A stretch of 15,545 nucleotides of DNA, taken from Actinomycetota bacterium. Lineage in GTDB: Bacteria > Actinomycetota > Geothermincolia > Fen-727 > Anoxymicrobiaceae. Below, piece by piece: positions 1 to 8,175 of the stretch. The position numbers and the translations under genes are program-made. Where the stretch lies: NCBI GenBank assembly GCA_003154635.1, contig PMDX01000335.1, positions 4,258 through 19,802 on the forward strand, written 5' to 3'. A model generated the notes under the pieces. It made no database searches. It saw nothing but the letters and a program-made list of their open reading frames with translations, and was not told the origin of the DNA. The number at the start of each line of letters is the position of its first letter. Within the stretch, counting starts at the first letter, position 1.

Positions 1-40
1 CCCGCGAAGGCGACCTTCAGACGCAAGTGATACTCAAGGC

Positions 41-3000
41 TCAGTGAGCCCAGGTACCAACGGTGTCGGTCCCGATTCCGCGATTGTTGCCGTACATGGA
101 ACGCTCGGCCAGGATCTGCTTTCCCGGGGTGATGCAGGAGACAGCGATTGACGCCCTGCCGGACGGAAGCTGCGAGCCCATATTGAACGTCGATCGGGAA
201 TTGGCCGGGACAGTCGTGATGAAGCTGCCAGACGTGGTGCCGTTACTAAGCAGGTATGAGACCATCACCTTCACGGCACTGTTGTTGGGGTTTTGCACAA
301 GAGTGAACGTCTCCCAGCCGTCCGACGTCTGTCCGTCGGGAAGGAAGAAGTCACCGTGAGGCGAATCAAGCCCGATCGAGTCGTGGCACGCCTCCCCCAG
401 CGAGGTCCCAGCGCCCCAATACATGGCTCTTTCCGCGATAATCGGCACGTTGGACGTCACCCTGGTGGAGAAATCCGTGTTGGGTATGAGGCTGTTCATG
501 AAGACCGTCAGCCGAGTGCCAGGCGCCATGGTAAACGGCGCAAGGGTCCTCGGGCCTGTTGGGGTCATGCACGTCAGGGTAACGGTCGCCTTCTTGCCGG
601 CGTTGGGATTCTGAACGAGCACGTAGGTCGTAAAGCCCCAGGCGGTCGAACCCTCGGCGAGGTAGAAGGTTCTTGCTGGCTCGCTAGCCCCGATGGAGTC
701 CGAGCCCTCCCTGCGGTTGTAGCGATACATGCTCCTCTCGGCGACTACCGGCAGGCTCGAGACAACCTCTATCGATGCGTTATTCTGCCCGATGTCAGCC
801 TGCATCGAGTACGTTGCCCTTGCGTGGGCTGGCACAACCCTGTTGAACTGCCTGGGGCCGACTCCCTCTACCATGTAGGTCAGCGTTACGTTCGTTCTCG
901 CGTTGTTAGGATTCACAATCAGGGTCCATGTCTCGAACCCATAACCGGAGCATCCCTCGGGCAGGTACCACGTCGTCTCCGGCGAGGGCACTCCCACCGA
1001 ATTGTGAGCCTCGGGGGAAGGCGCCCCGGGCCCGGTCCAGGACATGGTACGGTCAACGGATATGGTCTTTCCCTGCAGGCACGTTACCTGCGTGGAGAAG
1101 TCGGCGGCCCCAATGGTCTCAGCAGGGTTCACAGTCACCTGGGAAAGTCCGGGGAGACCGACCGTTCGCGACTTGGTTGAACCATCTGAGAGCATATAGG
1201 TGAGCTTCGCGTTCACGGCCTCGGTGTTCGGGTTTTCGACCGAGATGTACGAAGAGAAACCATGGTCTGTCGAACCCTCCGCGAGGTAATAGGTGGGAGA
1301 CTGGTCGTAAGAGTAAGCGACGGTCACGTGATGGTTTTCCGTCGTATCATCGATGAAGTACGGGTTTGTCGCCGCCATGTGACTGCCGTTGTCTACAATG
1401 GACGCGGGGTGGTAGCCCGTATCGGGAAGCAGGTCGATCGCGGCGGTATCTCCGTAGGTTATGCGTTGCTGCGCCGGGTCCACCAGGCCGTTGCCACCGG
1501 CGACGGTCGCGTTCGCCGTATACTCGTTTATCGCGAACGCGACCACGACATCGTGGTCGGCCGTGATGTTCTTTATGATGTAGATGCTTGAGACCTCGGC
1601 AAACTCACCGTTGTCGGTGATGGTCTCGATGTGATACCCGGTATTCGCTGTTATATCAATGGCGGCCGTTCCACCCGAAGTCGCGGTCTGGCCTGCAGGC
1701 GAAACGGACCCGTGGCCCCCGTCTACCGATGCGTCCACATCGTACTGGTTCACCGCGAAGGTCACGACAACATTGTGATTGCCGGTAACATTATCGATGA
1801 CATACGGGTCGACAACACTCACCGGCGTACCGTTGTCGACTATGGCGGCCGCGCGGTAGCCAGGGTCCGGCGTTATGTCGATGTTCGCAATCTGGCCATA
1901 CTGAGTTTTCTGTGTCGTAGGGTTGACGGCTCCGTGCCCACCGGCCACCGTCGCGTTCACGTCGAACTCATCCGTGTCGAAGACGACCACAACGTCGTGA
2001 TCCACCGTGACGTTCGTTATCACAAAGGGATTGCTGATGGGCTGGAACTGGCCACCGTCGATGATGGCCTCGATATGGTACCCGGTGGCCGGGTGGATGT
2101 TAACGGCGGCTGTGCCACCAGACACCACTCCCTGACTGGCGGGGTCGACCGTGCCGCCGGGGCCTGCAACCGAAGCCTCCACCGAGTAATTGTTCGGCTC
2201 GAAAGAGACGACCACGGAGTGGTCCTGGAGGACACCCGCCAGTTGGTACGGTGAAGAGATCGTCTGCGGCGTACTGTTATCGGTTATCGAGAGTATGTGG
2301 TAACCCGGTTCAGGGTTGATGTTCACCGTAGCGTTGCCTGCGGATGGGACCAGTTGCGATGTGGGACTCACAGTCCCATGGCCCCCCGCCACAGTCGCGG
2401 CGACCATGTAGTTCGTATCCGCGAAAGTCACCACCACGGTATGGTCGGCGGTCACGTTGGTTATCACGTACGGGCTGGAGATGGACATCGATGTCCCGTT
2501 ATCCGTGATTGTCGCCGTGTGATAGCCGCTGCCTGGCGTGATGGTTATCGAGGCGGTTCCGCCTTGGGTCACAGTCTGCGTGGCGGGCAGAGCCGTTCCA
2601 TTTGCGCCGTCGACCGTAGCGGTGACCGTATACTGATTTGCCTCAAAAGTGACAACCACGTTGCGAGCGGAGGTCACGTTGTCAATCACGTAAGGGTCGG
2701 ACACCGGCTTGGAGACGCCGGTGTCCGTAATCGTCGCGGCGTGATAACCGGGATCCGGCGTCAGATCGATGGACGCCGTGCCCCCGTATGCAACCGTCTG
2801 CGTGGAAGGCGTCACAGAGCCATGGCCTCCCGCGGCTGTCGCGACCACCGTGTACTGTCCAATGTTGAACGTTACAACCACATCGTGCGCGGCCGTGACG
2901 TTGTTGATAACGTATGGCTTCGATGGTGGCACCTCGGAGCCGTTATCCGAGATCGTCGCGATCTCGTACCCGGCTTCAGGCGTTATCGTGATCGCGGCGG

Positions 3001-3652
3001 TCCCTCCCGAGGCTACCGTCTGGCTCGCTGGAGTCGACGTGCCATGCCCCCCGTGAACGGACGCTGTCACGATGTAGCCATTTGCGGCAAACGTCACGAC
3101 CACATTGTGCACAGCCGAAACGTTGTGTATCACGTAAGGGTCAGACACCGGCTTGGAGACGCCGGTGTCCGTAATCGTCGCGGCGTGGTAGCCGGGATCC
3201 GGCGTCAGGTCAATCGAAGCGGTCCCGCCAGAGACCGCAGTCTGCGTTGCCGGGCTGACCGTCCCGTGGCCCCCGCTGACCGACGCGGTCACCGCGTACT
3301 CATTGATGGCAAAAGTGACATAGACCTCGTGCCTGTCGCGCACGTTCGGGATGGTATACGGGTTTGCGATAGGCATCGTCCTGCAGTTATCTACTATCTG
3401 TCTTGTGTGATAACCGGCGTCCGGAGAGATATTGATGGTAGCGGTCTTACCCCTGGATACCGACTGCCTGGTGGGGCTCACCGACCCGTGCCCGCCAACG
3501 GCAGAGGCAGCGACATTGTAGCTACACGTCGGCATGGCGGCCAGCGCATAAGACCCCGTGAATGCCGCGAGAGAGATGGCGAGCAGGAGGCTCAGCAACG
3601 CTCCGACGGCGGCGGTGCGCCTTCGGTGTGTTTGCTTCATTTTGACGTTCAT
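41..3652 (-). CDS. Secreted surface protein: ten InlB-B-like repeats plus four YLAEGST-type repeats
   Basis: Probably a secreted cell-surface or adhesin-like protein of 1203 residues. The N-terminus is basic (RRR at 10-12) followed by a hydrophobic stretch at about 14-38 ending in an ALA-A type cleavage site, so a Sec signal peptide is expected. Residues 43 to about 783 hold ten tandem repeats of about 74 residues, each with the pattern Y-V-ASV-GGHG-V-P-Q, GGTA-I, GYH--I-DNG, PYVI-NVT, H-VVVTF, resembling divergent InlB B-repeats. Residues 785-1203 hold four repeats of about 105 residues with YLAEGST--GF-TYVLVQNPN and V-AERSMYW (DUF5719-like), common in actinobacterial surface proteins. There is no LPXTG motif and no C-terminal membrane segment, so anchoring is unknown. 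The ATG is preceded by GAGGTG at a 5-base spacing. It lies downstream of the sensor kinase on the same strand. The architecture is clear; the role is inferred. Confidence 0.88.
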   Translation of the reverse strand: MNVKMKQTHRRRTAAVGALLSLLLAISLAAFTGSYALAAMPTCSYNVAASAVGGHGSVSPTRQSVSRGKTATINISPDAGYHTRQIVDNCRTMPIANPYTIPNVRDRHEVYVTFAINEYAVTASVSGGHGTVSPATQTAVSGGTASIDLTPDPGYHAATITDTGVSKPVSDPYVIHNVSAVHNVVVTFAANGYIVTASVHGGHGTSTPASQTVASGGTAAITITPEAGYEIATISDNGSEVPPSKPYVINNVTAAHDVVVTFNIGQYTVVATAAGGHGSVTPSTQTVAYGGTASIDLTPDPGYHAATITDTGVSKPVSDPYVIDNVTSARNVVVTFEANQYTVTATVDGANGTALPATQTVTQGGTASITITPGSGYHTATITDNGTSMSISSPYVITNVTADHTVVVTFADTNYMVAATVAGGHGTVSPTSQLVPSAGNATVNINPEPGYHILSITDNSTPQTISSPYQLAGVLQDHSVVVSFEPNNYSVEASVAGPGGTVDPASQGVVSGGTAAVNIHPATGYHIEAIIDGGQFQPISNPFVITNVTVDHDVVVVFDTDEFDVNATVAGGHGAVNPTTQKTQYGQIANIDITPDPGYRAAAIVDNGTPVSVVDPYVIDNVTGNHNVVVTFAVNQYDVDASVDGGHGSVSPAGQTATSGGTAAIDITANTGYHIETITDNGEFAEVSSIYIIKNITADHDVVVAFAINEYTANATVAGGNGLVDPAQQRITYGDTAAIDLLPDTGYHPASIVDNGSHMAATNPYFIDDTTENHHVTVAYSYDQSPTYYLAEGSTDHGFSSYISVENPNTEAVNAKLTYMLSDGSTKSRTVGLPGLSQVTVNPAETIGAADFSTQVTCLQGKTISVDRTMSWTGPGAPSPEAHNSVGVPSPETTWYLPEGCSGYGFETWTLIVNPNNARTNVTLTYMVEGVGPRQFNRVVPAHARATYSMQADIGQNNASIEVVSSLPVVAERSMYRYNRREGSDSIGASEPARTFYLAEGSTAWGFTTYVLVQNPNAGKKATVTLTCMTPTGPRTLAPFTMAPGTRLTVFMNSLIPNTDFSTRVTSNVPIIAERAMYWGAGTSLGEACHDSIGLDSPHGDFFLPDGQTSDGWETFTLVQNPNNSAVKVMVSYLLSNGTTSGSFITTVPANSRSTFNMGSQLPSGRASIAVSCITPGKQILAERSMYGNNRGIGTDTVGTWAH
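2685..2764. repeat. 80-bp near-identical block shared by repeat units 2 and 4
   Basis: This block matches 3129-3208 with only 3 differences in 80 bases, at an offset of exactly 444 bases (two 222-base repeat units). The other units of the array are far more divergent. Each copy contains a perfect 9-bp inverted repeat, GACACCGGC and GCCGGTGTC with an 8-base spacer, at 2700-2725 and 3144-3169. Recent gene conversion or duplication within the array is the simplest explanation. Confidence 0.85.
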
Positions 3653-3807
3653 TGATTCACCTCGTCATCCTCTTCAACGGAGTTATGAAAGTCGCCGCGG
3701 CCCCAACTATATATGTTAACGAAGACCGCGCCCCTTTAGTAACGCTTTTCATTGACCAGGTTCACACCTGCGGTTGCTACTGCCATCCGCCATGTGGGTG
3801 GTGCGGG

Positions 3808-6537
3808 CTATCGGTTTTCTGTATCGCGCAGGGTGAACTCGAAACAGGCCCCTCCGTCGTTATATGCCCGTATCTCACCATTGCAAGCTCTGACTATCCG
3901 CTCGACTATTGAAAGCCCTATGCCCGCACCCCGGCTTTCAGGCACCTTGAAGAACGCCGCGAAAACCTCCTTCTCCGTTCCGGGAGGCAATCCTGTCCCG
4001 TTATCTCGGACAAGGTATCGGTGGGCGGCGTCCCGGTCGTCACCGAGATAGCGCACCTCCACCTTTACGCATCCGTCGCCACCGTGCCTCAAGGCGTTCT
4101 CCACGAGATTTGTGAAGATCATCGCCATCTGGGTTGGATTGGCACGGATACGACCGAGATCCTCGTCGACGTCGACAGCAGCCTTTTTATCCTCCAGCAA
4201 CCCCGCGAGACCGACAAGCACATCGCTCATCAGAGCGCTCACATCGACATCGACCGGTTCGATGGGCTCCTGGCCGGCTTGAGCCAGTGAAAGCAACTCT
4301 TCCACCCTGTCATAGACGCTTCTTGCATCGTTTCGCAGGATATCGATGAGCTCCCACATGTCGGCGATATCCTTACCCGACTCGGCAAGACTCTCGATCA
4401 GTCCAACAGTCGTAAGAATCGTCGCCAGCGGACCCTTCAGGTCGTGAGAAACGGTGTGGGCGTAGCCCCGGAGCTCGTCGTTCACCCTCTGGAGCTCCTC
4501 CCCGGCCCTCTGGCGCTCGGTGACGTCCCTGACGATGTCGATGGAGCCGGTAAGGTTTCCATCGCGATCGTGCAACGGCGCTGCGCTCACCTCTCCGACG
4601 AACGTGCTCCCGTCCTTGCGGATGAAGTTGAGGAGCAAGTTCTCGACTATGCTTCCATGCATCAGCTCAGCGATTCCGGAAACCCCTTTTCCGCGGTCTT
4701 CCGGCGCCACAAAATCCGTCGGGTTCTTGTCACAGATCTCGGCGATATCATCATAACCAAAAAGCTTGAGGCCCACTTCGGATACGTCGAGCACCTTCCC
4801 GTTGAGGTCGAATATCGCGACAGTGTCGGGGGACGCATGCAACAGGGTGCTGTACAATTCCTCGGATTTGCGGAGCGCCTCCTCCGCCTCTGCCTGGGCC
4901 GTCTTGTCGATCACGACGTTGGTTATCGCCATGATCTCGCCGCTTTCGTCACGCAGAGCCGTCCCGGTGACATCCACCAGTTTGATCTCACCGTTCTTTG
5001 CAATCAAACGATACTGGTCCCTGACCACGTCCTCGCCCGAAAGGAGCCTCTGTATGTCTTCCGTCGCTGCTTGAAGATCACCCTCGTGGAGTATCCCCAG
5101 CTCGAATACGTTCCGCCCAATCAACTCTTCGCTCTTGTAGCCGAACTGATCGCACGCCGCACGGTTAAGACCTATCAACGTCAGGTTCCGGTCGTACGTA
5201 CATATTGGCTCGCCCATCTCATCGTATAAGAGCCTGTAGCGTTCCTCGCTTTCTTTCAACGCCGAAAGAAGCCGCGAGCGCCCGATTGCCTGTCCCACCA
5301 GGCCACCAAGCACTTCGGTCGCCACCCTGGAGTAAGCGGGGATGTCATCGACGGTGTGTGAACCAAGGTTGAGGCTGCCCACGACCTCACCCTCGTACCG
5401 CAGTGGCACTACAGCGATGAACCGCAAGCCCTCTTTCTGGTGCATAGGATCGAGATCCAGCACCTTTTCATATGTCACGTACAAGGGCTCTCCCTGCATA
5501 ATGAGTTGCGCCGATCTGGTCGACGATTCGAAATGGCCGCTAAACTCGACGAACTCGTCGGAGAGTCCCACGAAGTGAAGAAGGTCGAATGTGAGCGTGT
5601 TCTTGTCGACCACGTATACAACACCGCAATCGAGCCCCGTGTGTTGCATGATCGAATTCAACGCAAGTTCGATCAAGTGGACTATGTCTGTCTCGCCCCC
5701 CAGTTCGACAGCGAGGTCGCGCTGGGTCTGGATGAGCGCCTCGGCACGCTTTCGGTCGGATATGTCCCTTGATGCCAGGACGGCACCTGTAAATGCGCCA
5801 TCGTCACCGTATAGAAAGCGCACGGCAGCCTCGATCCATATGTACGTCCGGTCCGCCGTGTTGCTGCGATATTCCAGCCTCGCGGTCCGCGCCCCGCCTC
5901 GGACCGATTCTTCCATGATGTGACGGACCTCCGGCAAATCGTCCGGGTGGACGGCCCAAGCCGAATCCTTATTGATCACGTCTTCCTCTTCGAAGCCGAA
6001 GATCTTCTTGACCGACGGGCTAACGTATATAATGCGCGCGTCGCGGTCGATCTGCGTAATCGCATCGACCATGTTGTCTGTTATCAGCCTCAGGCTCTGC
6101 TCGCGCTCCTTTAACGCGTCGACGGCCCGTCTCAATTCGACGGCTCTCTCGATTCCCTCGATCAGCAACGTCCCCATCCTGGCGTCCTTGACCACGTAGC
6201 CCGCCGCACCGAGCTTGAAAGCGTCGGTGGCGACCTGTTCGTCACCGTGACCGGTCATCATTATTACGGGTGGGTGTTCCTCGACACCGGCTATCTCCTC
6301 AAGGAGCTCGAGCCCATCCCCGTCTGGGAGTTGGTAATCAAGGGTGACGAGGTCAAAAACCGTCGAGCCTAGAAGCTCGCGAGCCGAGTTGCAATCGTAA
6401 GCGACGCTGACGCGCGCCTCGAGTTTGACCTCGAGATGCGTTCGAATCACATGGGCGGTGACCTTCTCGTCTTCGACTACCAGTATTTGCAGACCGGGAT
6501 CCGGTTCCAAGGGAGGCGCATTGCTCTGATCAGGCAT
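3808..6537 (-). CDS. Hybrid sensor histidine kinase REC-PAS-GAF-PAS-PAS-HisKA-HATPase
   Basis: A 909-residue soluble histidine kinase with an N-terminal receiver. REC spans about 17-135: acidic pocket E22/D23, phosphoacceptor D67 in LDYQLPDGDG, T95 and K117. PAS1 is about 150-265, GAF about 280-425, PAS2 about 430-548 and PAS3 about 557-680, joined by short helical linkers. The HisKA domain carries the phosphorylated histidine H698 in HTVSHDLKGP. The ATPase domain has the N box at N810/N814, the G1 box DNGTG at 845-849 and the G2 box GAGIGL at 870-875. No membrane segments are evident, so it is cytoplasmic. A REC domain at the N-terminus means it probably receives a phosphate from another kinase and/or passes one on; no separate response regulator lies in the window. 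The start has no strong Shine-Dalgarno sequence, but no other ATG lies before the receiver core. The ligands of the PAS and GAF domains cannot be told from sequence. Confidence 0.93.
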   Translation of the reverse strand: MPDQSNAPPLEPDPGLQILVVEDEKVTAHVIRTHLEVKLEARVSVAYDCNSARELLGSTVFDLVTLDYQLPDGDGLELLEEIAGVEEHPPVIMMTGHGDEQVATDAFKLGAAGYVVKDARMGTLLIEGIERAVELRRAVDALKEREQSLRLITDNMVDAITQIDRDARIIYVSPSVKKIFGFEEEDVINKDSAWAVHPDDLPEVRHIMEESVRGGARTARLEYRSNTADRTYIWIEAAVRFLYGDDGAFTGAVLASRDISDRKRAEALIQTQRDLAVELGGETDIVHLIELALNSIMQHTGLDCGVVYVVDKNTLTFDLLHFVGLSDEFVEFSGHFESSTRSAQLIMQGEPLYVTYEKVLDLDPMHQKEGLRFIAVVPLRYEGEVVGSLNLGSHTVDDIPAYSRVATEVLGGLVGQAIGRSRLLSALKESEERYRLLYDEMGEPICTYDRNLTLIGLNRAACDQFGYKSEELIGRNVFELGILHEGDLQAATEDIQRLLSGEDVVRDQYRLIAKNGEIKLVDVTGTALRDESGEIMAITNVVIDKTAQAEAEEALRKSEELYSTLLHASPDTVAIFDLNGKVLDVSEVGLKLFGYDDIAEICDKNPTDFVAPEDRGKGVSGIAELMHGSIVENLLLNFIRKDGSTFVGEVSAAPLHDRDGNLTGSIDIVRDVTERQRAGEELQRVNDELRGYAHTVSHDLKGPLATILTTVGLIESLAESGKDIADMWELIDILRNDARSVYDRVEELLSLAQAGQEPIEPVDVDVSALMSDVLVGLAGLLEDKKAAVDVDEDLGRIRANPTQMAMIFTNLVENALRHGGDGCVKVEVRYLGDDRDAAHRYLVRDNGTGLPPGTEKEVFAAFFKVPESRGAGIGLSIVERIVRACNGEIRAYNDGGACFEFTLRDTENR
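5044..5080 (-). repeat. 37-bp segment of the kinase PAS2 region copied in inverted orientation at 6678-6714
   Basis: The minus-strand sequence here encodes the kinase residues DLQAATEDIQRL. The plus strand at 6678-6714 carries the same 37 bases with two mismatches, including 24 identical bases in a row. The second copy forms the 3' end of the broken lipoprotein gene. A match this long is unlikely by chance. Confidence 0.8.
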
Positions 6538-6557
6538 GTTTATTGTCCAAAAGTATC

Positions 6558-6567
6558 GTTGGCCAAC
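6558..6567. promoter_or_regulatory. 10-bp perfect palindrome upstream of the kinase gene
   Basis: GTTGGCCAAC is a perfect palindrome 21 bases upstream of the kinase start. A second small dyad, CGATA-N5-TATCG at 6579-6593, lies just beyond it. These could be operator sites for the kinase gene, but no -10/-35 pair was clear enough to assign a promoter. Confidence 0.25.
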
Positions 6568-6628
6568 ACTCCTCGCATCGATAAGGAATATCGGCTTGAT
6601 GATACGCCTACAGGAGGGGGTATGAAAG

Positions 6629-6648
6629 AAAACCCACGAAGGGGCTTT
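6629..6648 (-). terminator. Probable intrinsic terminator between the lipoprotein remnant and the kinase
   Basis: On the minus strand, AAAGCCC and GGGTTTT flank a CTTCGT loop, giving a 7-bp stem with one G-U pair. The stem is followed by the T-rich run TTTTCTTTC. It lies 36 bases past the lipoprotein stop and about 90 bases before the kinase start. If functional, it ends the sensor/lipoprotein transcript and gives the kinase its own promoter. Confidence 0.4.
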
Positions 6649-6683
6649 CTCATTTGGTTGGCGAGTGCAAACTCAGTTGATCT

Positions 6684-6886
6684 TTAAGCCGCGACGGAAG
6701 ACATACAGAGGCTCACGTTGGCGGTGATGTCCTTGTTGGCTGTCGTGTACGTCTTTATGGACTTGGACGCAGACGGGCTGGTCGTCGCGCTTCCAGAACC
6801 CGTACCGCTGCTGCCACATCCGGTCGCGAGCCCACCCAGAGAACCACGACGATAGCCAGCACCAATACGAGGAGATTCTTTTTCAT
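6684..6886 (-). pseudogene. Small lipoprotein gene interrupted by a frameshift
   Basis: From the ATG at 6886, with GGGGG about seven bases upstream, the frame reads MKKNLLVLVLAIVVV, a typical signal-peptide start. It then runs into an unlikely arginine-rich tail ending at 6755. The frame offset by one base continues perfectly as LGGLATGCGSSGTGSGS, a lipobox (LATGC) followed by a Ser/Gly/Thr-rich linker, and stops at 6684. Restoring one base near 6840 would give a lipoprotein of about 67 residues. Either the gene is broken or the base was lost in sequencing. Its last residues (CMSSVAA) come from the inverted copy of a kinase segment, so the natural C-terminus may also be missing. It begins 54 bases after the HAMP protein stop, so the two were probably co-transcribed. 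Confidence 0.65.
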
Positions 6887-6939
6887 TCCAGTTCCCCCTT
6901 GCCAGAGACCACCGGATGTCACCCGACCAGGTGCCTGGT

Positions 6940-7824
6940 TCATTCGGTCTTGTCATCCATCTCCACGTTGAACTTACGCAGGATGAGCTGCCCGCTCTTG
7001 AGTAGCCCCTGCAACGCCGCGAAGTCGCTGTTGGGGTCGACCACGACCTCACCCTCGAAGGTGCCCGCCGCGATCTCCTCCGCTGTCTCGTTGAGCCTCT
7101 CAACCGGCTGGCGAATATATCTGTCAATCAGGTGACGAAGCCAGAATATGGAGAGCAGGGCAAAGAGGACGAGGGCGACAATCGCGGTTACCGTAAGCTT
7201 GATCACGTCTGAACGTTTCTGGTCATTGAAGTATTTGTCGATAGCCTTGACCTGCTTTGTAAGGTCATAGACGGTGACAACGGTAAACGCTTTCTGAACG
7301 CCGAACTGTTTCAGGTCGATAGTATGGGTAACCTGCATCAGGGTGCCCTTCATATTGCCAAGAGAGCTTATGATCTTGTACTCATCCCCGGACTGGCCTT
7401 TGGGCACCTGTGCGGCATCGACCTTAACCCCAGGCGCCGACATGGAATCTGCGATCTTGCCGTCCGCGACCACAGCCAGATACGACACCGGGCTGCTGAG
7501 AGCCTGGAGGTTCTTTATGACACCGTAGAGTTGAGTCGGATCTCCCTTCAAAACGCTCTGGACGATCGTCGGATTCAGCATCCTCACCATATCGAGACTG
7601 AAATTGCGGGTCTCGAAGTTCTGGGCGATCTTCTTATAGGACTCGAAAGTCTGGTTGATCATCAATTGCTTGGTGTGCTTGGCGTTGTTGTTGGCGCTGA
7701 CCACCCCGTCGATGAGGTAGTAGCCGACAATAACCGTCACCAGAAGTAATACGGGAATCGTGAACCACCAGAGCAGCTTGTTCATCTCGCTCCTGGAACT
7801 TGAACGCATTCTGACTTCTCCCAT
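6940..7824 (-). CDS. Two-pass membrane sensor with periplasmic domain and terminal HAMP domain
   Basis: A 294-residue membrane protein. The first transmembrane helix is about 17-38 and an extracytoplasmic domain of about 165 residues (42-206) follows, probably a single-Cache-like sensor. The second helix is about 207-229, and a HAMP-like domain at about 228-282 (RQPVERLNETAEEIAAG) is followed by a short acidic tail. The chain ends there: no kinase, methyl-accepting, cyclase or GGDEF domain follows, which is unusual for this architecture. It may act through a partner; the cytoplasmic kinase encoded downstream is a candidate, but this is inferred from position only. Start choice is open. The listed ATG has a weak GAAG upstream, the Met at residue 6 follows GGGAGAAG, and the Met at residue 14 follows AGGAG at a 4-base spacing. 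All three keep the first helix. Confidence 0.8.
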   Translation of the reverse strand: MGEVRMRSSSRSEMNKLLWWFTIPVLLLVTVIVGYYLIDGVVSANNNAKHTKQLMINQTFESYKKIAQNFETRNFSLDMVRMLNPTIVQSVLKGDPTQLYGVIKNLQALSSPVSYLAVVADGKIADSMSAPGVKVDAAQVPKGQSGDEYKIISSLGNMKGTLMQVTHTIDLKQFGVQKAFTVVTVYDLTKQVKAIDKYFNDQKRSDVIKLTVTAIVALVLFALLSIFWLRHLIDRYIRQPVERLNETAEEIAAGTFEGEVVVDPNSDFAALQGLLKSGQLILRKFNVEMDDKTE

Positions 7825-8175
7825 AAACTTCTTTGTAGAACCGAGTTTTCATTTGACCGGGCAAACGCCCTCCGTTCCCACGTACTCAACTGTGCGGACA
7901 TCTCATCTTTCCACCGGGCTCGACGATTTCCCTTCCCCTGCCAGGCCTGCACCAACCTCAAGGTAGCGAGCGTCAAGACCTTTGATCATGACGATTCGGC
8001 GGCGAGCTTCTCGAGCTCGTCCGCCCCACGGCCTCCCCCCCCCTATCGGGAAGACGACAGAAGTGTTGTTATTCCATGTAAGGCCTTTTTCGGATGCCGG
8101 ATCGTGGTGGGCAAGCACTACGCAAAGAGTCGATGCCGCATGGCTGGCGAGGCCCACTTTGCCTATAATCAATAC
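7825..8175. other. Divergent intergenic region with a strong hairpin
   Basis: This 351-base gap lies between the minus-strand sensor gene and the plus-strand AIR-synthase-like gene, so it should hold both promoters. I see no convincing coding sequence in it. At 7998-8025, GGCGG-CGAGC pairs with GCTCG-T-CCGCC around a 7-base loop. This 10-bp stem with one bulged T has no T-run after it, so it is more likely a regulatory or structural element than a terminator. A run of nine or more C residues follows near 8035-8043. No known riboswitch consensus was recognised. Confidence 0.45.
8164..8169 (+). promoter_or_regulatory. Consensus -10 box placed for a leaderless transcript
   Basis: TATAAT matches the -10 consensus exactly, and six bases separate it from the ATG at 8176. 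Transcription would therefore begin at or next to the A of the start codon. No Shine-Dalgarno sequence precedes that ATG, which fits a leaderless mRNA. The -35 region, around 8141-8146, is poor. Confidence 0.5.

Noticed and set aside
293..3655. Long open frames on the plus strand opposite the surface-protein gene
   Set aside because: They are rich in Arg/His/Gly, mirror the repeats of the true gene and lack domain content. They are typical antisense shadows of a high-GC repetitive gene.
6612..6687. Plus-strand 21-codon frame after a strong AGGAGGGGG ribosome-site-like sequence
   Set aside because: It overlaps the minus-strand terminator hairpin, has no recognisable content and ends at the inverted kinase copy. 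The purine run is probably coincidental.
7858..8135. GGGCAAAC and ACGCAAAG fragments suggesting a cyclic-di-GMP riboswitch
   Set aside because: The two pieces lie about 240 bases apart and the rest of the consensus fold is missing.
8104..8175. GTG start giving a 342-residue AIR-synthase-like protein
   Set aside because: The added 24 residues do not resemble the family, and the perfect -10 box lies inside them just before the ATG at 8176.
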